Shown: positions 1 to 5,908, counted from the stretch's first letter. The stretch is DNA of 7,153 nt from JAUIHN01 sp964556075 (GCA_964556075.1 CAZKUV010000036.1:1-7153), one strand, 5' to 3'. The notes: generated by a model from the letters alone, not told the origin. Translations and numbers: made by a program.

Positions 1-741
1 TTTTATTGGTGTAATTGTAATATCATCTCGATCGGTATATACGTTCGGAGCAACGTCTCCGACTATGACGCCGCTTTCACTAGTAGTACCGGCATCCACA
101 AGTACCACACCGGGTGGGAGTAAATCGCCAGTTATCAAACGAGGAACGCCGGTTGCACTCACGATCACATCGCTGTGTTGTGTTACTGGAGCTAGAGGGC
201 CGCTGTTCTCATCCATAACGGTCACGTCAAATCCATTTCCTCGCCATAGCTTAGCTAGCGGGGCGCCGACTAGCCGACCATGACCAATAATAGTCAGCTT
301 TTTGCCGGATAGTTCTATGCCGTAGCCAGCAAGCAGCCAGTCGATTGCCTCGGCAGTCGCACTGACGTATACCGCATTGGTTCCGAGGCCATCTACGTCC
401 TTTTCGGGGGCAATTTCATTAACTATTTCATCCGTCAAATCAGGAGTTTTTAGAGGCAATTGCACGATAATACCATGTACGCTTTCGTCAGCATTAAGTC
501 GCCTAATCGCTGTAATCATATCCGATTCATCAAGTGTTTCTACTTGAATGTCTATTAATATATCTTCCCCATAGCGGCGCTTCATTCTTATATACGCGTC
601 AATCACTGAGGTTGCAGAAGTACTCTTAATAATCGCGAGTTTCGGCTGCACCCGCTCACTTTGTCTAAGTCTGCGCACCTGCTTGGCTTGACGTTCTTTG
701 ATGAAATCGGCTAATTCCGCGCCGTTTAAGAGTTTTGGCAT
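1..741 (-). CDS. folD: FolD, bifunctional methylenetetrahydrofolate dehydrogenase/cyclohydrolase (C-terminus cut off by window edge)
   Basis: FolD interconverts 5,10-methylene-THF, methenyl-THF and 10-formyl-THF in the cytosol, supplying one-carbon units. The frame is open from the ATG at 741 to base 1, giving 247 residues. Visible family features are the catalytic-domain helix AYIRMKRRYG with Tyr50 and Lys54, HGIIVQLPL with Gln94, PEKDVDGLGTN with Asp115/Asp117, and the Rossmann turn IIGHGRLVGAPLA near 151-163. The sequence ends in DDITITPIK, just before the usual GGVGPMT segment, so roughly 30-40 residues lie outside. The usual TPxG segment after DVDG reads VSATAEAI here, so the Pro is absent. 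An in-frame ATG at 750 exists, but 741 gives the MPKLLNG start typical of the family and follows a TAAAAT box at 7 nt. The gene is divergent from the small acidic ORF. The family call is firm; the exact start is less so. Confidence 0.93.
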   Translation of the reverse strand, partial: MPKLLNGAELADFIKERQAKQVRRLRQSERVQPKLAIIKSTSATSVIDAYIRMKRRYGEDILIDIQVETLDESDMITAIRRLNADESVHGIIVQLPLKTPDLTDEIVNEIAPEKDVDGLGTNAVYVSATAEAIDWLLAGYGIELSGKKLTIIGHGRLVGAPLAKLWRGNGFDVTVMDENSGPLAPVTQHSDVIVSATGVPRLITGDLLPPGVVLVDAGTTSESGVIVGDVAPNVYTDRDDITITPIK

Positions 742-754
742 ACCTTTCATTTTA
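742..754 (-). promoter_or_regulatory. Possible -10 element of folD (leaderless type)
   Basis: On the minus strand TAAAAT (754-749) matches TATAAT at 5 of 6 positions and is followed by 7 nt and the ATG at 741. I see no convincing -35 box and no Shine-Dalgarno sequence. The spacing is one base longer than in the other candidate leaderless genes here. Confidence 0.3.
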
Positions 755-812
755 CAACACTTCACAAGAACTACTCTTATAGATGAAAAAGGAGTATCAT
801 AATAGTAGAAAC

Positions 813-819
813 AGGAGGA
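813..819 (+). promoter_or_regulatory. Strong Shine-Dalgarno site of the small acidic ORF
   Basis: AGGAGGA lies 7 nt upstream of the ATG at 827. It is close to a perfect anti-16S complement and is the main reason for calling the tiny ORF a gene. Confidence 0.6.
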
Positions 820-826
820 TGAATAT

Positions 827-934
827 ATGAGTGAAGAAAATCTTGACGAAGAAGAAGCGCTCAAAACTATTCAAGAGCTCCTTGAAGAACACAGTGATTT
901 CGATACGTCCACCGACGATCTAGACGAACCGTAA
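827..934 (+). CDS. Small acidic protein of 35 residues, function unknown
   Basis: A short ORF from ATG 827 to TAA 932-934 encodes MSEENLDEEEALKTIQELL followed by EEHSDFDTSTDDLDEP. About 40% of residues are Asp or Glu, there is no Cys and no membrane segment. The central part could form one amphipathic helix, with a disordered acidic tail. Support for a real gene is a near-perfect AGGAGGA at 7 nt, and a GC-rich terminator hairpin starting 35 nt after the stop. It sits divergent from folD and upstream of the nucleotidyltransferase, separated from it by that terminator. I do not recognise a family. It might bind a basic partner, but that is a guess from charge only. It could also be a leader peptide, though no attenuator-like repeat of one codon is present. 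Confidence 0.5.
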   Translation: MSEENLDEEEALKTIQELLEEHSDFDTSTDDLDEP

Positions 935-968
935 CGAGGGGCTCCTTAGCCTTTTCGAATACATTGGA

Positions 969-1002
969 AGTCTGCGGAAATTTGCCGCGGGCTTTTTGTT
1001 TG
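969..1002 (+). terminator. Rho-independent terminator after the small acidic ORF
   Basis: The arms AGTCTGCGG (969-977) and CCGCGGGCT (985-993) pair over 9 bp, including two G-U pairs, around the loop AAATTTG. A T-rich tail TTTTGTTTG follows. The position, 35 nt after the small ORF's stop, fits termination of that transcript before the nucleotidyltransferase operon. Confidence 0.7.
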
Positions 1003-1062
1003 TAATGTATTTCACTGACCCTATTAAGGTTAGGTTGTTAACTATGGAGACAATCATTACAA

Positions 1063-1068
1063 AAGGAG
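1063..1068 (+). promoter_or_regulatory. Shine-Dalgarno site fixing the nucleotidyltransferase start
   Basis: AAGGAG lies 5 nt before the ATG at 1074. This favours 1074 over the in-frame upstream starts at 996 (TTG), 1005 (ATG) and 1044 (ATG), which have no such site and overlap the preceding terminator or its flank. I find no clear promoter between 1003 and 1062. Confidence 0.6.
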
Positions 1069-1073
1069 TGCCG

Positions 1074-1814
1074 ATGGACTTAGCTCCACCAGATGTTAAT
1101 TCACAAAATTCAGAGTTGTACCGATCAGTGCTGAACACTATTAATGATGCGGGGGTTCCCTACTTAATTGGAGGCGGTCTCGCATTCCAACACTACACCA
1201 CGTACCCAAGAGCATTTAACGATCTCGATCTATTCTGTAAAGCTGGGGATTATCCGAAAATCCTTAAGGTGCTTGAAAAAAACGATTTTTCTACATCGGT
1301 ACAAGATGAAAAGTGGCTTGCGAAAGCAAAACTGGACGACGTTCAGATTGATATACTTTTTTCTACCCCGAATAATGTCCAGACAGTTGATGATACATGG
1401 TTTACTAATGGTACAGACGGAAAACTCTTCAACGTCAATGTAACGTTTATTGGACGAGAAGAGCTTGTATGGACAAAAATCTATGTCCAAGATGCTAATA
1501 AGTATGACGGCCCCGACGTACACCATCTTATACTGAAGCTTGGTGATATTTTAGACTGGAAAGGTCTGCTTGGGCGAATGGAAGCGGATTGGGAAATATT
1601 GNNNNNNNNNNTATTGCTTGCCGCGATAATAAATTTCCGTTTTGTTTTTCCCTCAAAACGAACTAAGGTGCCAGGGTGGCTCATGGAGGAACTATTAGAA
1701 CGACTCCATCGTCAAATAGATATGTCCATTCCAATCGATGAAATATGTCGTGGTCCCTTATTGTCTCGCACCAACTACGCAGCCGCGATACAAGAGGAAG
1801 GGTTTATTGTATGA
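1074..1814 (+). CDS. Nucleotidyltransferase-fold protein paired with a metallophosphoesterase (contains a sequence gap)
   Basis: This is a predicted polymerase-beta-type nucleotidyltransferase of about 241 residues once the gap is resolved. The N-terminal domain has YLIGGGLAFQHY (30-41), then NDLDLF with Asp50 and Asp52, then the third acidic position Asp94 in VQIDILF. This matches the GG/DxD/D metal-binding pattern of that fold. The C-terminal part has VHHLILKLGDILDW and INFRFVFPSKR, which I associate with stand-alone nucleotidyltransferases encoded next to metallophosphoesterases in other bacteria. The substrate and product are unknown. The start is set by AAGGAG at 5 nt. The stop overlaps the next start (ATGA), indicating an operon with translational coupling. 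Ten Ns at 1602-1611 interrupt the frame, but flanking TATTG copies suggest the true sequence reads DWEILLAAIINFRF. Alternatives are an AbiEii-like or MNT antitoxin-like protein, but no HEPN partner is adjacent. Confidence 0.8.
   Translation: MDLAPPDVNSQNSELYRSVLNTINDAGVPYLIGGGLAFQHYTTYPRAFNDLDLFCKAGDYPKILKVLEKNDFSTSVQDEKWLAKAKLDDVQIDILFSTPNNVQTVDDTWFTNGTDGKLFNVNVTFIGREELVWTKIYVQDANKYDGPDVHHLILKLGDILDWKGLLGRMEADWEILXXXXLLAAIINFRFVFPSKRTKVPGWLMEELLERLHRQIDMSIPIDEICRGPLLSRTNYAAAIQEEGFIV
1602..1611. other. Assembly gap (10 N) inside the nucleotidyltransferase gene
   Basis: The run of ten Ns looks like a fixed-size scaffold placeholder. The left end finishes in TATTG (1597-1601) and the right end begins with TATTG (1612-1616). 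Merging the two removes 15 nt, keeps the frame and gives a continuous DWEILLAAIINFRF, so probably no sequence is missing. Confidence 0.8.
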
Positions 1815-2536
1815 CAAGTCAGAAAAAGACTCCCAACATCAGGATTGCCGCAGTCGGTGATATACATTTCGGGGAGAACGATATAGGACGCTATCAAGAA
1901 CAATTCAAAGATATCTCCGATCACGCAGACGTCTTTGTCATTTGCGGAGATCTGACACAGAATGGATACGCTAAAGAAGCCCAAGTCCTAGCAGACGAAC
2001 TGAAATACTGTAGAATCCCCGTGCTTGGCGTACTTGGTAATCACGATTTCGACAAAGATGAGGATGGATTAATCAGAGACATCTTACGCCCGGTCATGAA
2101 ACTGCTCGACGAGGACCCTGTAGTGATAAAACATATTGGCTTTACCGGCACAAAAGGGTTCGGAGGCGGATTTGGCGGGTATTCGCTAGCCGCTTTCGGC
2201 GAACCGGCAATGAAAGCTTTCGTCCACGAAGCTGTTGAAGAATCATTAAAATTAGAGAATGAACTTCGTCGCCTTGAAGCGGAAAAAAAGGTAGTGGTGC
2301 TGCATTACTCCCCAATTCCCGATACGTTAAAGGGTGAACACCTCGAAATTTATCCGTTTCTTGGATCATCTCGACTCGGTGAATCGATAGATACCTTCGG
2401 GGCAGACTTAGTGCTCCATGGCCATGCTCATCACGGAAGCCCAAAAGGGCAAACCAACAAAGGTACACCAGTCTTTAACGTCGCCCTCGCGCAGCTAGAA
2501 GATCCGAAAAAACCGTACCTTGTGTTTGATATCTAA
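1811..2536 (+). CDS. Calcineurin-like metallophosphoesterase, partner of the nucleotidyltransferase
   Basis: A complete 241-residue cytosolic enzyme of the dinuclear metallophosphoesterase fold. All metal-site motifs are present: GDIH (Asp17, His19), CGDLT (Asp47), LGNHD (Asn77, His78), LHYSP (His165) and HGHAH (His205, His207). It has no signal peptide or membrane segment. The stretch GTKGFGGGFG (113-122) and the helix EAVEESLKLENELRRLEA (140-157) are typical of a subfamily that I recall next to this kind of nucleotidyltransferase. The start at 1811 overlaps the upstream stop as ATGA, with GAGGAAGG some 10 nt before. A TTG further upstream, at 1745, would extend the frame but reads only shadow sequence of the preceding gene. 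Expected chemistry is phosphomonoester or phosphodiester hydrolysis; the substrate is unknown. One idea is that it removes a modification added by the nucleotidyltransferase, which is inference only. Confidence 0.9.
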   Translation: MTSQKKTPNIRIAAVGDIHFGENDIGRYQEQFKDISDHADVFVICGDLTQNGYAKEAQVLADELKYCRIPVLGVLGNHDFDKDEDGLIRDILRPVMKLLDEDPVVIKHIGFTGTKGFGGGFGGYSLAAFGEPAMKAFVHEAVEESLKLENELRRLEAEKKVVVLHYSPIPDTLKGEHLEIYPFLGSSRLGESIDTFGADLVLHGHAHHGSPKGQTNKGTPVFNVALAQLEDPKKPYLVFDI

Positions 2537-2773
2537 GAAAAACATAGGTATCAGTACTATTTACCATATCAAATGATGGTAGCTCGTGATGCTAGCACTG
2601 TTGTTCACAGTTCCTGCTACCTATACTGCGGGTTGTAACATGGTTTTGGAATCGAATCGTATTTCAATGAGACAGAAACTGAATAATGCGCGAGAAAATC
2701 AAAAAACTCTTCGATTGGTCGAGTTGAACGCCCAATAGATATTTTTGTTTGCGCGTCATGCCATTGAAACTCA
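2537..2773. other. Intergenic spacer with possible competing hairpins
   Basis: No convincing gene on either strand. On the plus strand ATAGGTA (2544-2550) and GGTAGC (2578-2583) can each pair with the overlapping segment GCTACCTAT (2616-2624). The inner hairpin ACTGT (2597-2601) / ACAGT (2607-2611) lies between them. No U-tract follows, so it is not a standard terminator. It could be a 3' UTR structure of the metallophosphoesterase mRNA or chance. Confidence 0.3.
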
Positions 2774-2808
2774 CCGACTGTCCCCTGCCGCTCTGCTATA
2801 CTTAGTAC
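2774..2808 (+). promoter_or_regulatory. Extended -10 promoter of the sensor kinase, leaderless geometry
   Basis: TATACT (2797-2802) is preceded by TGC, giving an extended -10. A weak CCGACT lies 17 nt upstream as a -35. Six bases, TAGTAC, separate the -10 from the ATG at 2809, so transcription would start at about the A of the start codon. No Shine-Dalgarno sequence is present. Confidence 0.6.
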
Positions 2809-3588
2809 ATGCAAATCCAAGTGTTACGCAGGAATGCTAGGTCTAAACCGAAGAAGCAACCTCGTAACAAACGTGGACATCGGATTTCTACTCTCAAACG
2901 AACTTACTCTCTGTTGACATACACCTTAAAAGTCCAGTTGCCGATGGTTCTAGCCTTGGTAGGGTCGGATTTGCTTATGCGCCAATCGGCCGTTAGCACG
3001 AGTATAGTCGTGCTAGTTGTTCTCAGCGTGTTAATCTACATTGCCCAGACAGCCGGTATTAGGCAGGCAATGATAAGCTCGGCACTTGTAGTCGCGTATA
3101 ACTACTACATCATTGTCGCCTCAGCTCCGGAAGCAGGTTTCACATTCCATACCCTACGAAACGGACTAGTTATATCGGTTGCATTTCCTGGATTAGCTTT
3201 TGTGATTGGTCGCCTGAAAGAAAAGAACGACGCGCTACTCCTCGCGGAAACGACCGCCCGGAAAAAAGCAGAAAAGAGCGAGCAAGAGCTCCGATTCGTC
3301 GCGGAATCGANNNNNNNNNNGATGCCGCAGAAAATCTTTACCCTTAAGCCTCACGGTGAGATCGATTATGTGAACCCGCAATGGTCTGAGTATATCGGCA
3401 AAGGCGACAGTCAGACAGTGGGCAGATATTGGGAAAAGATGATCCATCCAGAGGATGCCCATGAAAATACGGAACTTTGGCAGCAGTCGCTTGAAACCGG
3501 TAAACCGTTCGTGTTCGAACATCGTCTAAAGCGCGGTGACGGAAAGTATATATGGCACATTACCAGAGCGAACGCACTTCGTAATTAA
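2809..3588 (+). CDS. Membrane PAS sensor half of a split histidine kinase (in-frame stop)
   Basis: This is the input half of a membrane sensor kinase. Residues 1-35 are strongly basic. Hydrophobic segments near 43-57, 64-82, 86-107 and 118-134 suggest a compact four-helix membrane domain, perhaps like the DUF4118 domain of KdpD. A charged, likely coiled linker (136-165) follows, then a PAS domain: the AES-gap-MPQ start, GEIDYVNPQW, MIHPEDA and FEHRLKRGDGKYIWH. The frame ends at TAA 3586-3588, but the same frame continues with HGEITGWIGSSTDIED, the normal end of such a PAS/PAC unit, and on into the kinase domain. The TAA therefore looks like a nonsense change or base-call error; GAA, CAA or AAA would restore it. 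A 10-N gap at 3311-3320 interrupts residues 168-171. The start follows a promoter at 6 nt. Confidence 0.8.
   Translation: MQIQVLRRNARSKPKKQPRNKRGHRISTLKRTYSLLTYTLKVQLPMVLALVGSDLLMRQSAVSTSIVVLVVLSVLIYIAQTAGIRQAMISSALVVAYNYYIIVASAPEAGFTFHTLRNGLVISVAFPGLAFVIGRLKEKNDALLLAETTARKKAEKSEQELRFVAESXXXXMPQKIFTLKPHGEIDYVNPQWSEYIGKGDSQTVGRYWEKMIHPEDAHENTELWQQSLETGKPFVFEHRLKRGDGKYIWHITRANALRN
3311..3320. other. Assembly gap (10 N) inside the PAS domain
   Basis: The left end finishes in TCGA and the right end begins GATG. Overlapping the shared GA removes 12 nt, keeps the frame and restores FVAESMPQKIFTL, the expected start of this PAS type. The 2-base overlap alone is weak, but the restored motif is convincing. 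Confidence 0.7.
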
Positions 3589-3699
3589 CACGGCGAAATA
3601 ACTGGATGGATTGGTTCTTCGACTGATATCGAAGACATTCGGAAAACGCGACGACTTGAGGCAAGTACCGCTAAACTTATTAAACAACGCACTCAGCTA

Positions 3700-4395
3700 A
3701 TGGAACTCAACAACGCAAAGGATGAATTCATATCACTTGCATCACATCAACTCCGAACTCCAGCCACGGGAGTAAAGCAATACATTAATATGGCACTTGA
3801 TGGTTTCGGTGGACCGGTTCCACAAAAACTGAGGATACTTCTCGAGAAAGCGAACGAGAGCAATGAACGACAGTTATCCGTTATAAACGACCTCTTGCAA
3901 GTTGCACAGATGGATGCTGGAAAAGTGGTACTACGTAAGACTGAAGTTGAAGTTGGCAAACTCATTACTGACGTCATTAGGGAACAAAAGTCGAAATTCA
4001 ACCATCGCAATCAAAATATTACCTTCAGAAATCCAAAAACAAAACTGCGCGTATTGGCAGACGCAACAAAGCTTCGTATGGTAATTGAAAATGTTATCGA
4101 TAATGCCAGCAAATATACTCCACATGGTAAAAACTTAATGGTCAGCTTAAGTAAATCTCATGGCATGGCTCATATTGCTATCAAGGACGAAGGAGTGGGT
4201 ATCTCCCCAGGCGATATAAATAAAATCTTTAATAAATTTGTCCGCCTAGATAATCCAATGTCTACAGAGGTAGGCGGGACCGGTCTTGGACTGTATTGGG
4301 TTCAAAAGGTCGTCGAATTGCATAATGGCAGTATTTCAGTTGATTCGACAGTAGACAAAGGGTCGACGTTTTTGATATCACTGCCCCTATCTTGA
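3700..4395 (+). CDS. Histidine kinase catalytic half (DHp and HATPase_c), same frame as the sensor half
   Basis: This part autophosphorylates a histidine and passes the phosphate to a response regulator, none of which is encoded in the window. Numbering from ATG 3700, the H-box is ISLASHQLRTP with His16. The dimerisation helices run to about residue 72. The N-box is MVIENVIDNASKYTP with Asn135. The G1 box is DEGVGIS (163-169), the F-box is IFNKFV, and the G2 box is GGTGLGLYW (192-200). All ATP-binding motifs are intact. The frame is continuous with the sensor gene across the TAA at 3586. The ATG at 3700 is the first in-frame start after that stop, with no Shine-Dalgarno sequence and no -10 at 6 nt. 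Independent expression is therefore doubtful and a single 1587-nt gene is the better reading. It ends 13 nt before the convergent MBL gene. Confidence 0.85.
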   Translation: MELNNAKDEFISLASHQLRTPATGVKQYINMALDGFGGPVPQKLRILLEKANESNERQLSVINDLLQVAQMDAGKVVLRKTEVEVGKLITDVIREQKSKFNHRNQNITFRNPKTKLRVLADATKLRMVIENVIDNASKYTPHGKNLMVSLSKSHGMAHIAIKDEGVGISPGDINKIFNKFVRLDNPMSTEVGGTGLGLYWVQKVVELHNGSISVDSTVDKGSTFLISLPLS

Positions 4396-4401
4396 TTCGA
4401 C

Positions 4402-4420
4402 TATAAGTCTAATACTTATA
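4402..4420. repeat. Inverted repeat between the convergent kinase and MBL genes
   Basis: TATAAGT (4402-4408) and ACTTATA (4414-4420) are perfect 7-bp arms around CTAAT. The repeat covers the last codons and stop of the MBL gene and the short space after the kinase. It is AT-rich and lacks a clean U-tract on either strand, so a weak bidirectional terminator is possible but unproven. Confidence 0.35.
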
Positions 4421-5209
4421 CGAGATACCAGGAAGCTTTATCCAAGGATCGATATAAACTCTCCCCTCTTGCTCTGCTTCTTCGACCAGCGGTGTGAGAT
4501 GTATTGGAGCAAATTGCCTCTCTAAATCCTCTAGGCGATCATCAGCGTCCGCTCGAATTCCTCTCATCGCGTGACCAATCGCTACATGAGTCAGCCCTCT
4601 TTCCATACGTAGCCGCTTCAACGATTCCTTTCCCTGCCTAATATCATCATCAAGGCTTTCCATGCGGTTTATGAAATACCATCCAAACAGCGTATCAGAC
4701 CCAATCAATGTCGATGTATTCGACTGGTCGATTCGATAGCAAACCGAGCCCGGTGTATGCCATGGCGTGTGAATCGCTCTAATTGCTATCTCGCCAAGCT
4801 TTAAACAAAATCCATCTTCCACTTCACCCCCGACTGTCATCGGTTCTGCCTTTTCGCCGTAATAAACGGCTTCTGTTCGTGTGCTGTCTCCACTTTCAAC
4901 GGCTTGCTTGTCCTTCGTTGACACAAGCAATAGTGCGTCTGACTCATGTGATAACATCGAGAATCCAGATACATGGTCAAAGTCGCAGTGCGTGGCAAGA
5001 ACTAATTTTATGTCTTCAACTGATACGTTATATTCAACTAGCCTTTGTTTTAAAAGGCTATACCCGAGCTTACTCCCACATTCAATCAACACTGGGTAGT
5101 CACCAGTAACCAGAAAAGTGTTAGCATCGATCGGATGGGTTAATCCTTCTCCGCCCACCTGATGCAGCTTCCCAAGTGATAAAATCTGCTGGGAATCAGT
5201 ATGCCTCAT
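4409..5209 (-). CDS. MBL-fold metallohydrolase
   Basis: A 266-residue soluble hydrolase of the metallo-beta-lactamase fold. Metal-site motifs in order are ATHCDFDHVSG (His74, Asp76, Asp78, His79), HTPWHTPGS (His151), GSDTLF (Asp172) and IGHAMRG (His213). The first motif is HxDxDH instead of the classical HxHxDH, a variant I believe occurs in some MBL subfamilies, so it need not mean loss of activity. The order and spacing resemble glyoxalase II-like and lactonase-like enzymes, but the substrate cannot be read. There is no signal peptide. An in-frame TTG at 5224 would add five residues; ATG 5209 is preferred because it follows TATAAC at 6 nt. The gene is convergent with the kinase and lies downstream of the pilin gene in the same direction, but has its own promoter. 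Confidence 0.88.
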   Translation of the reverse strand: MRHTDSQQILSLGKLHQVGGEGLTHPIDANTFLVTGDYPVLIECGSKLGYSLLKQRLVEYNVSVEDIKLVLATHCDFDHVSGFSMLSHESDALLLVSTKDKQAVESGDSTRTEAVYYGEKAEPMTVGGEVEDGFCLKLGEIAIRAIHTPWHTPGSVCYRIDQSNTSTLIGSDTLFGWYFINRMESLDDDIRQGKESLKRLRMERGLTHVAIGHAMRGIRADADDRLEDLERQFAPIHLTPLVEEAEQEGRVYIDPWIKLPGISYKY

Positions 5210-5244
5210 ATCTACGTTATACAATCAAAGAAGTTTTGAGGCAA
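5210..5244 (-). promoter_or_regulatory. Promoter of the MBL gene, leaderless geometry
   Basis: On the minus strand TTGCCT (5244-5239), a 17-nt spacer, TATAAC (5221-5216), six bases GTAGAT, then ATG at 5209. There is no Shine-Dalgarno sequence. The inverted repeat CAATCA (5250-5245) / TGATTG (5227-5222) brackets the -35 and reaches the -10, so it could be an operator. Confidence 0.6.
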
Positions 5245-5314
5245 TGATTGAACGAGACCAAAGCATTAGTTCTAGTCCAGGAAAAATAGCAGAAGGGATA
5301 TATATCAAAGTCCA

Positions 5315-5827
5315 CTAACCGTTAGTCCACGCGTTCCACGTGCCACCTGACGTGAATCCGTAATGATACTCATATCCATCTTCGGTTGTTGGAATGCCCG
5401 TATTTGGGCAAACATTTGTATTTGAAGTGTATGTGTTATTTGGATAATCTTTGAAGCCGCCGTCATAATAGGCGATAATTTTTCCAGAAATACTTCTCGC
5501 AGATACTGAGAATCTCGCGTTGGGACCAGATGGAATAACGCAATAATATAGATTATACGTCGTAGTATTATAGGCAGATTTATTTACTGCATATTTAATC
5601 CCTCCTGGGAATGTTGTGGATGATCCTCCACTTGGATATTCACCGTTAATCGCATGGTACTCCATAACTTTGGCGGCTATATTTCTAATGTCAGTCTGTA
5701 CCGCGGAGTCATTTGCACGGTTCTGGATACCCGCGAAAGCCACCACGCTAATCGCAGCGAGAATTGCGATAACGACTATGACTATTAATAGCTCAACAAT
5801 AGTAAAACCGCTTAAGGTTTTTCGCAT
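5315..5827 (-). CDS. Type IV pilin-like protein (class III prepilin signal)
   Basis: A 170-residue precursor of a type IV pilin or pseudopilin. The N-terminus MRKTLSGFTIVELLIV shows the prepilin peptidase site: short basic leader, cleavage after Gly7, Phe8 as mature residue 1 and Glu12 as Glu5. It is followed by a hydrophobic helix to about residue 34. The conserved block IQNRANDSAVQTDIRN and EYHAINGEYPSGG follows, then a Thr/Asn/Tyr-rich globular domain with Cys96 and Cys140, which could form a disulfide. No pilus assembly ATPase, PilC, PilT or prepilin peptidase is in the window, so it is an orphan locus. In Saccharibacteria such pilins are linked to surface attachment and motility; here that is inference. 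ATG 5827 follows a TACACT box at 6 nt with no Shine-Dalgarno sequence. Confidence 0.92.
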   Translation of the reverse strand: MRKTLSGFTIVELLIVIVVIAILAAISVVAFAGIQNRANDSAVQTDIRNIAAKVMEYHAINGEYPSGGSSTTFPGGIKYAVNKSAYNTTTYNLYYCVIPSGPNARFSVSARSISGKIIAYYDGGFKDYPNNTYTSNTNVCPNTGIPTTEDGYEYHYGFTSGGTWNAWTNG

Positions 5828-5842
5828 GATTCCAGTGTATCA
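5828..5842 (-). promoter_or_regulatory. Extended -10 promoter of the pilin gene, leaderless geometry
   Basis: On the minus strand TGA then TACACT (5839-5834), six bases GGAATC, then the ATG at 5827. The hexamer matches TATAAT at 4 of 6 positions and the TGn extension supports it. The -35 region is weak and no Shine-Dalgarno sequence is visible. Confidence 0.45.
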
Positions 5843-5880
5843 CATTCCGTTTGATTGTTCAGGAAAAGGGGTGACAACGT

Positions 5881-5908
5881 AAAAAATTATTATCGAAATT
5901 ACTCGATA
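5881..5908 (-). terminator. Possible terminator upstream of the pilin gene (minus strand)
   Basis: On the minus strand TATCGA (5908-5903) pairs with TCGATA (5896-5891) around six bases, followed by ATAATTTTTT. The stem is short and AT-rich. It could be a second stop for the NTF2-like transcript. Confidence 0.35.

Noticed and set aside
996..1073. Upstream starts (996, 1005, 1044) for the nucleotidyltransferase
   Set aside because: They fall in or just after the preceding terminator's T-tail and lack ribosome binding sites; AAGGAG precedes ATG 1074 at 5 nt.
1230..1526. Shadow ORFs in other frames across real genes (for example 1230-1526, 2142-2468, 4783-5109, 5616-5882, 6161-6409)
   Set aside because: They overlap well-supported genes, lack family motifs, ribosome binding sites or the -10/6-nt signature, and read as low-information frame shadows.
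1745..1810. N-terminal extension of the metallophosphoesterase
   Set aside because: The extra residues are an out-of-frame reading of the nucleotidyltransferase end; the ATGA overlap at 1811 is the natural start.
1074..2536. Toxin-antitoxin or AbiE-type phage defence pair
   Set aside because: The nucleotidyltransferase resembles antitoxin/AbiEii proteins only in fold, and the partner is a metallophosphoesterase, not HEPN or AbiEi. There is no surrounding defence or mobile gene.
2617..2820. Minus-strand 67-residue ORF antisense to the kinase promoter
   Set aside because: It needs a TTG start with no ribosome binding site or -10 at the usual offset, shows no family motif, and overlaps the kinase promoter and start. 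Parts look protein-like (STRPIEEFFDFLAHY), so a remnant cannot be fully excluded.
3586..3588. Stop-codon reassignment of TAA
   Set aside because: TAA ends the acidic peptide, the metallophosphoesterase and the NTF2-like gene normally, so a lone internal TAA is better explained by mutation or error.
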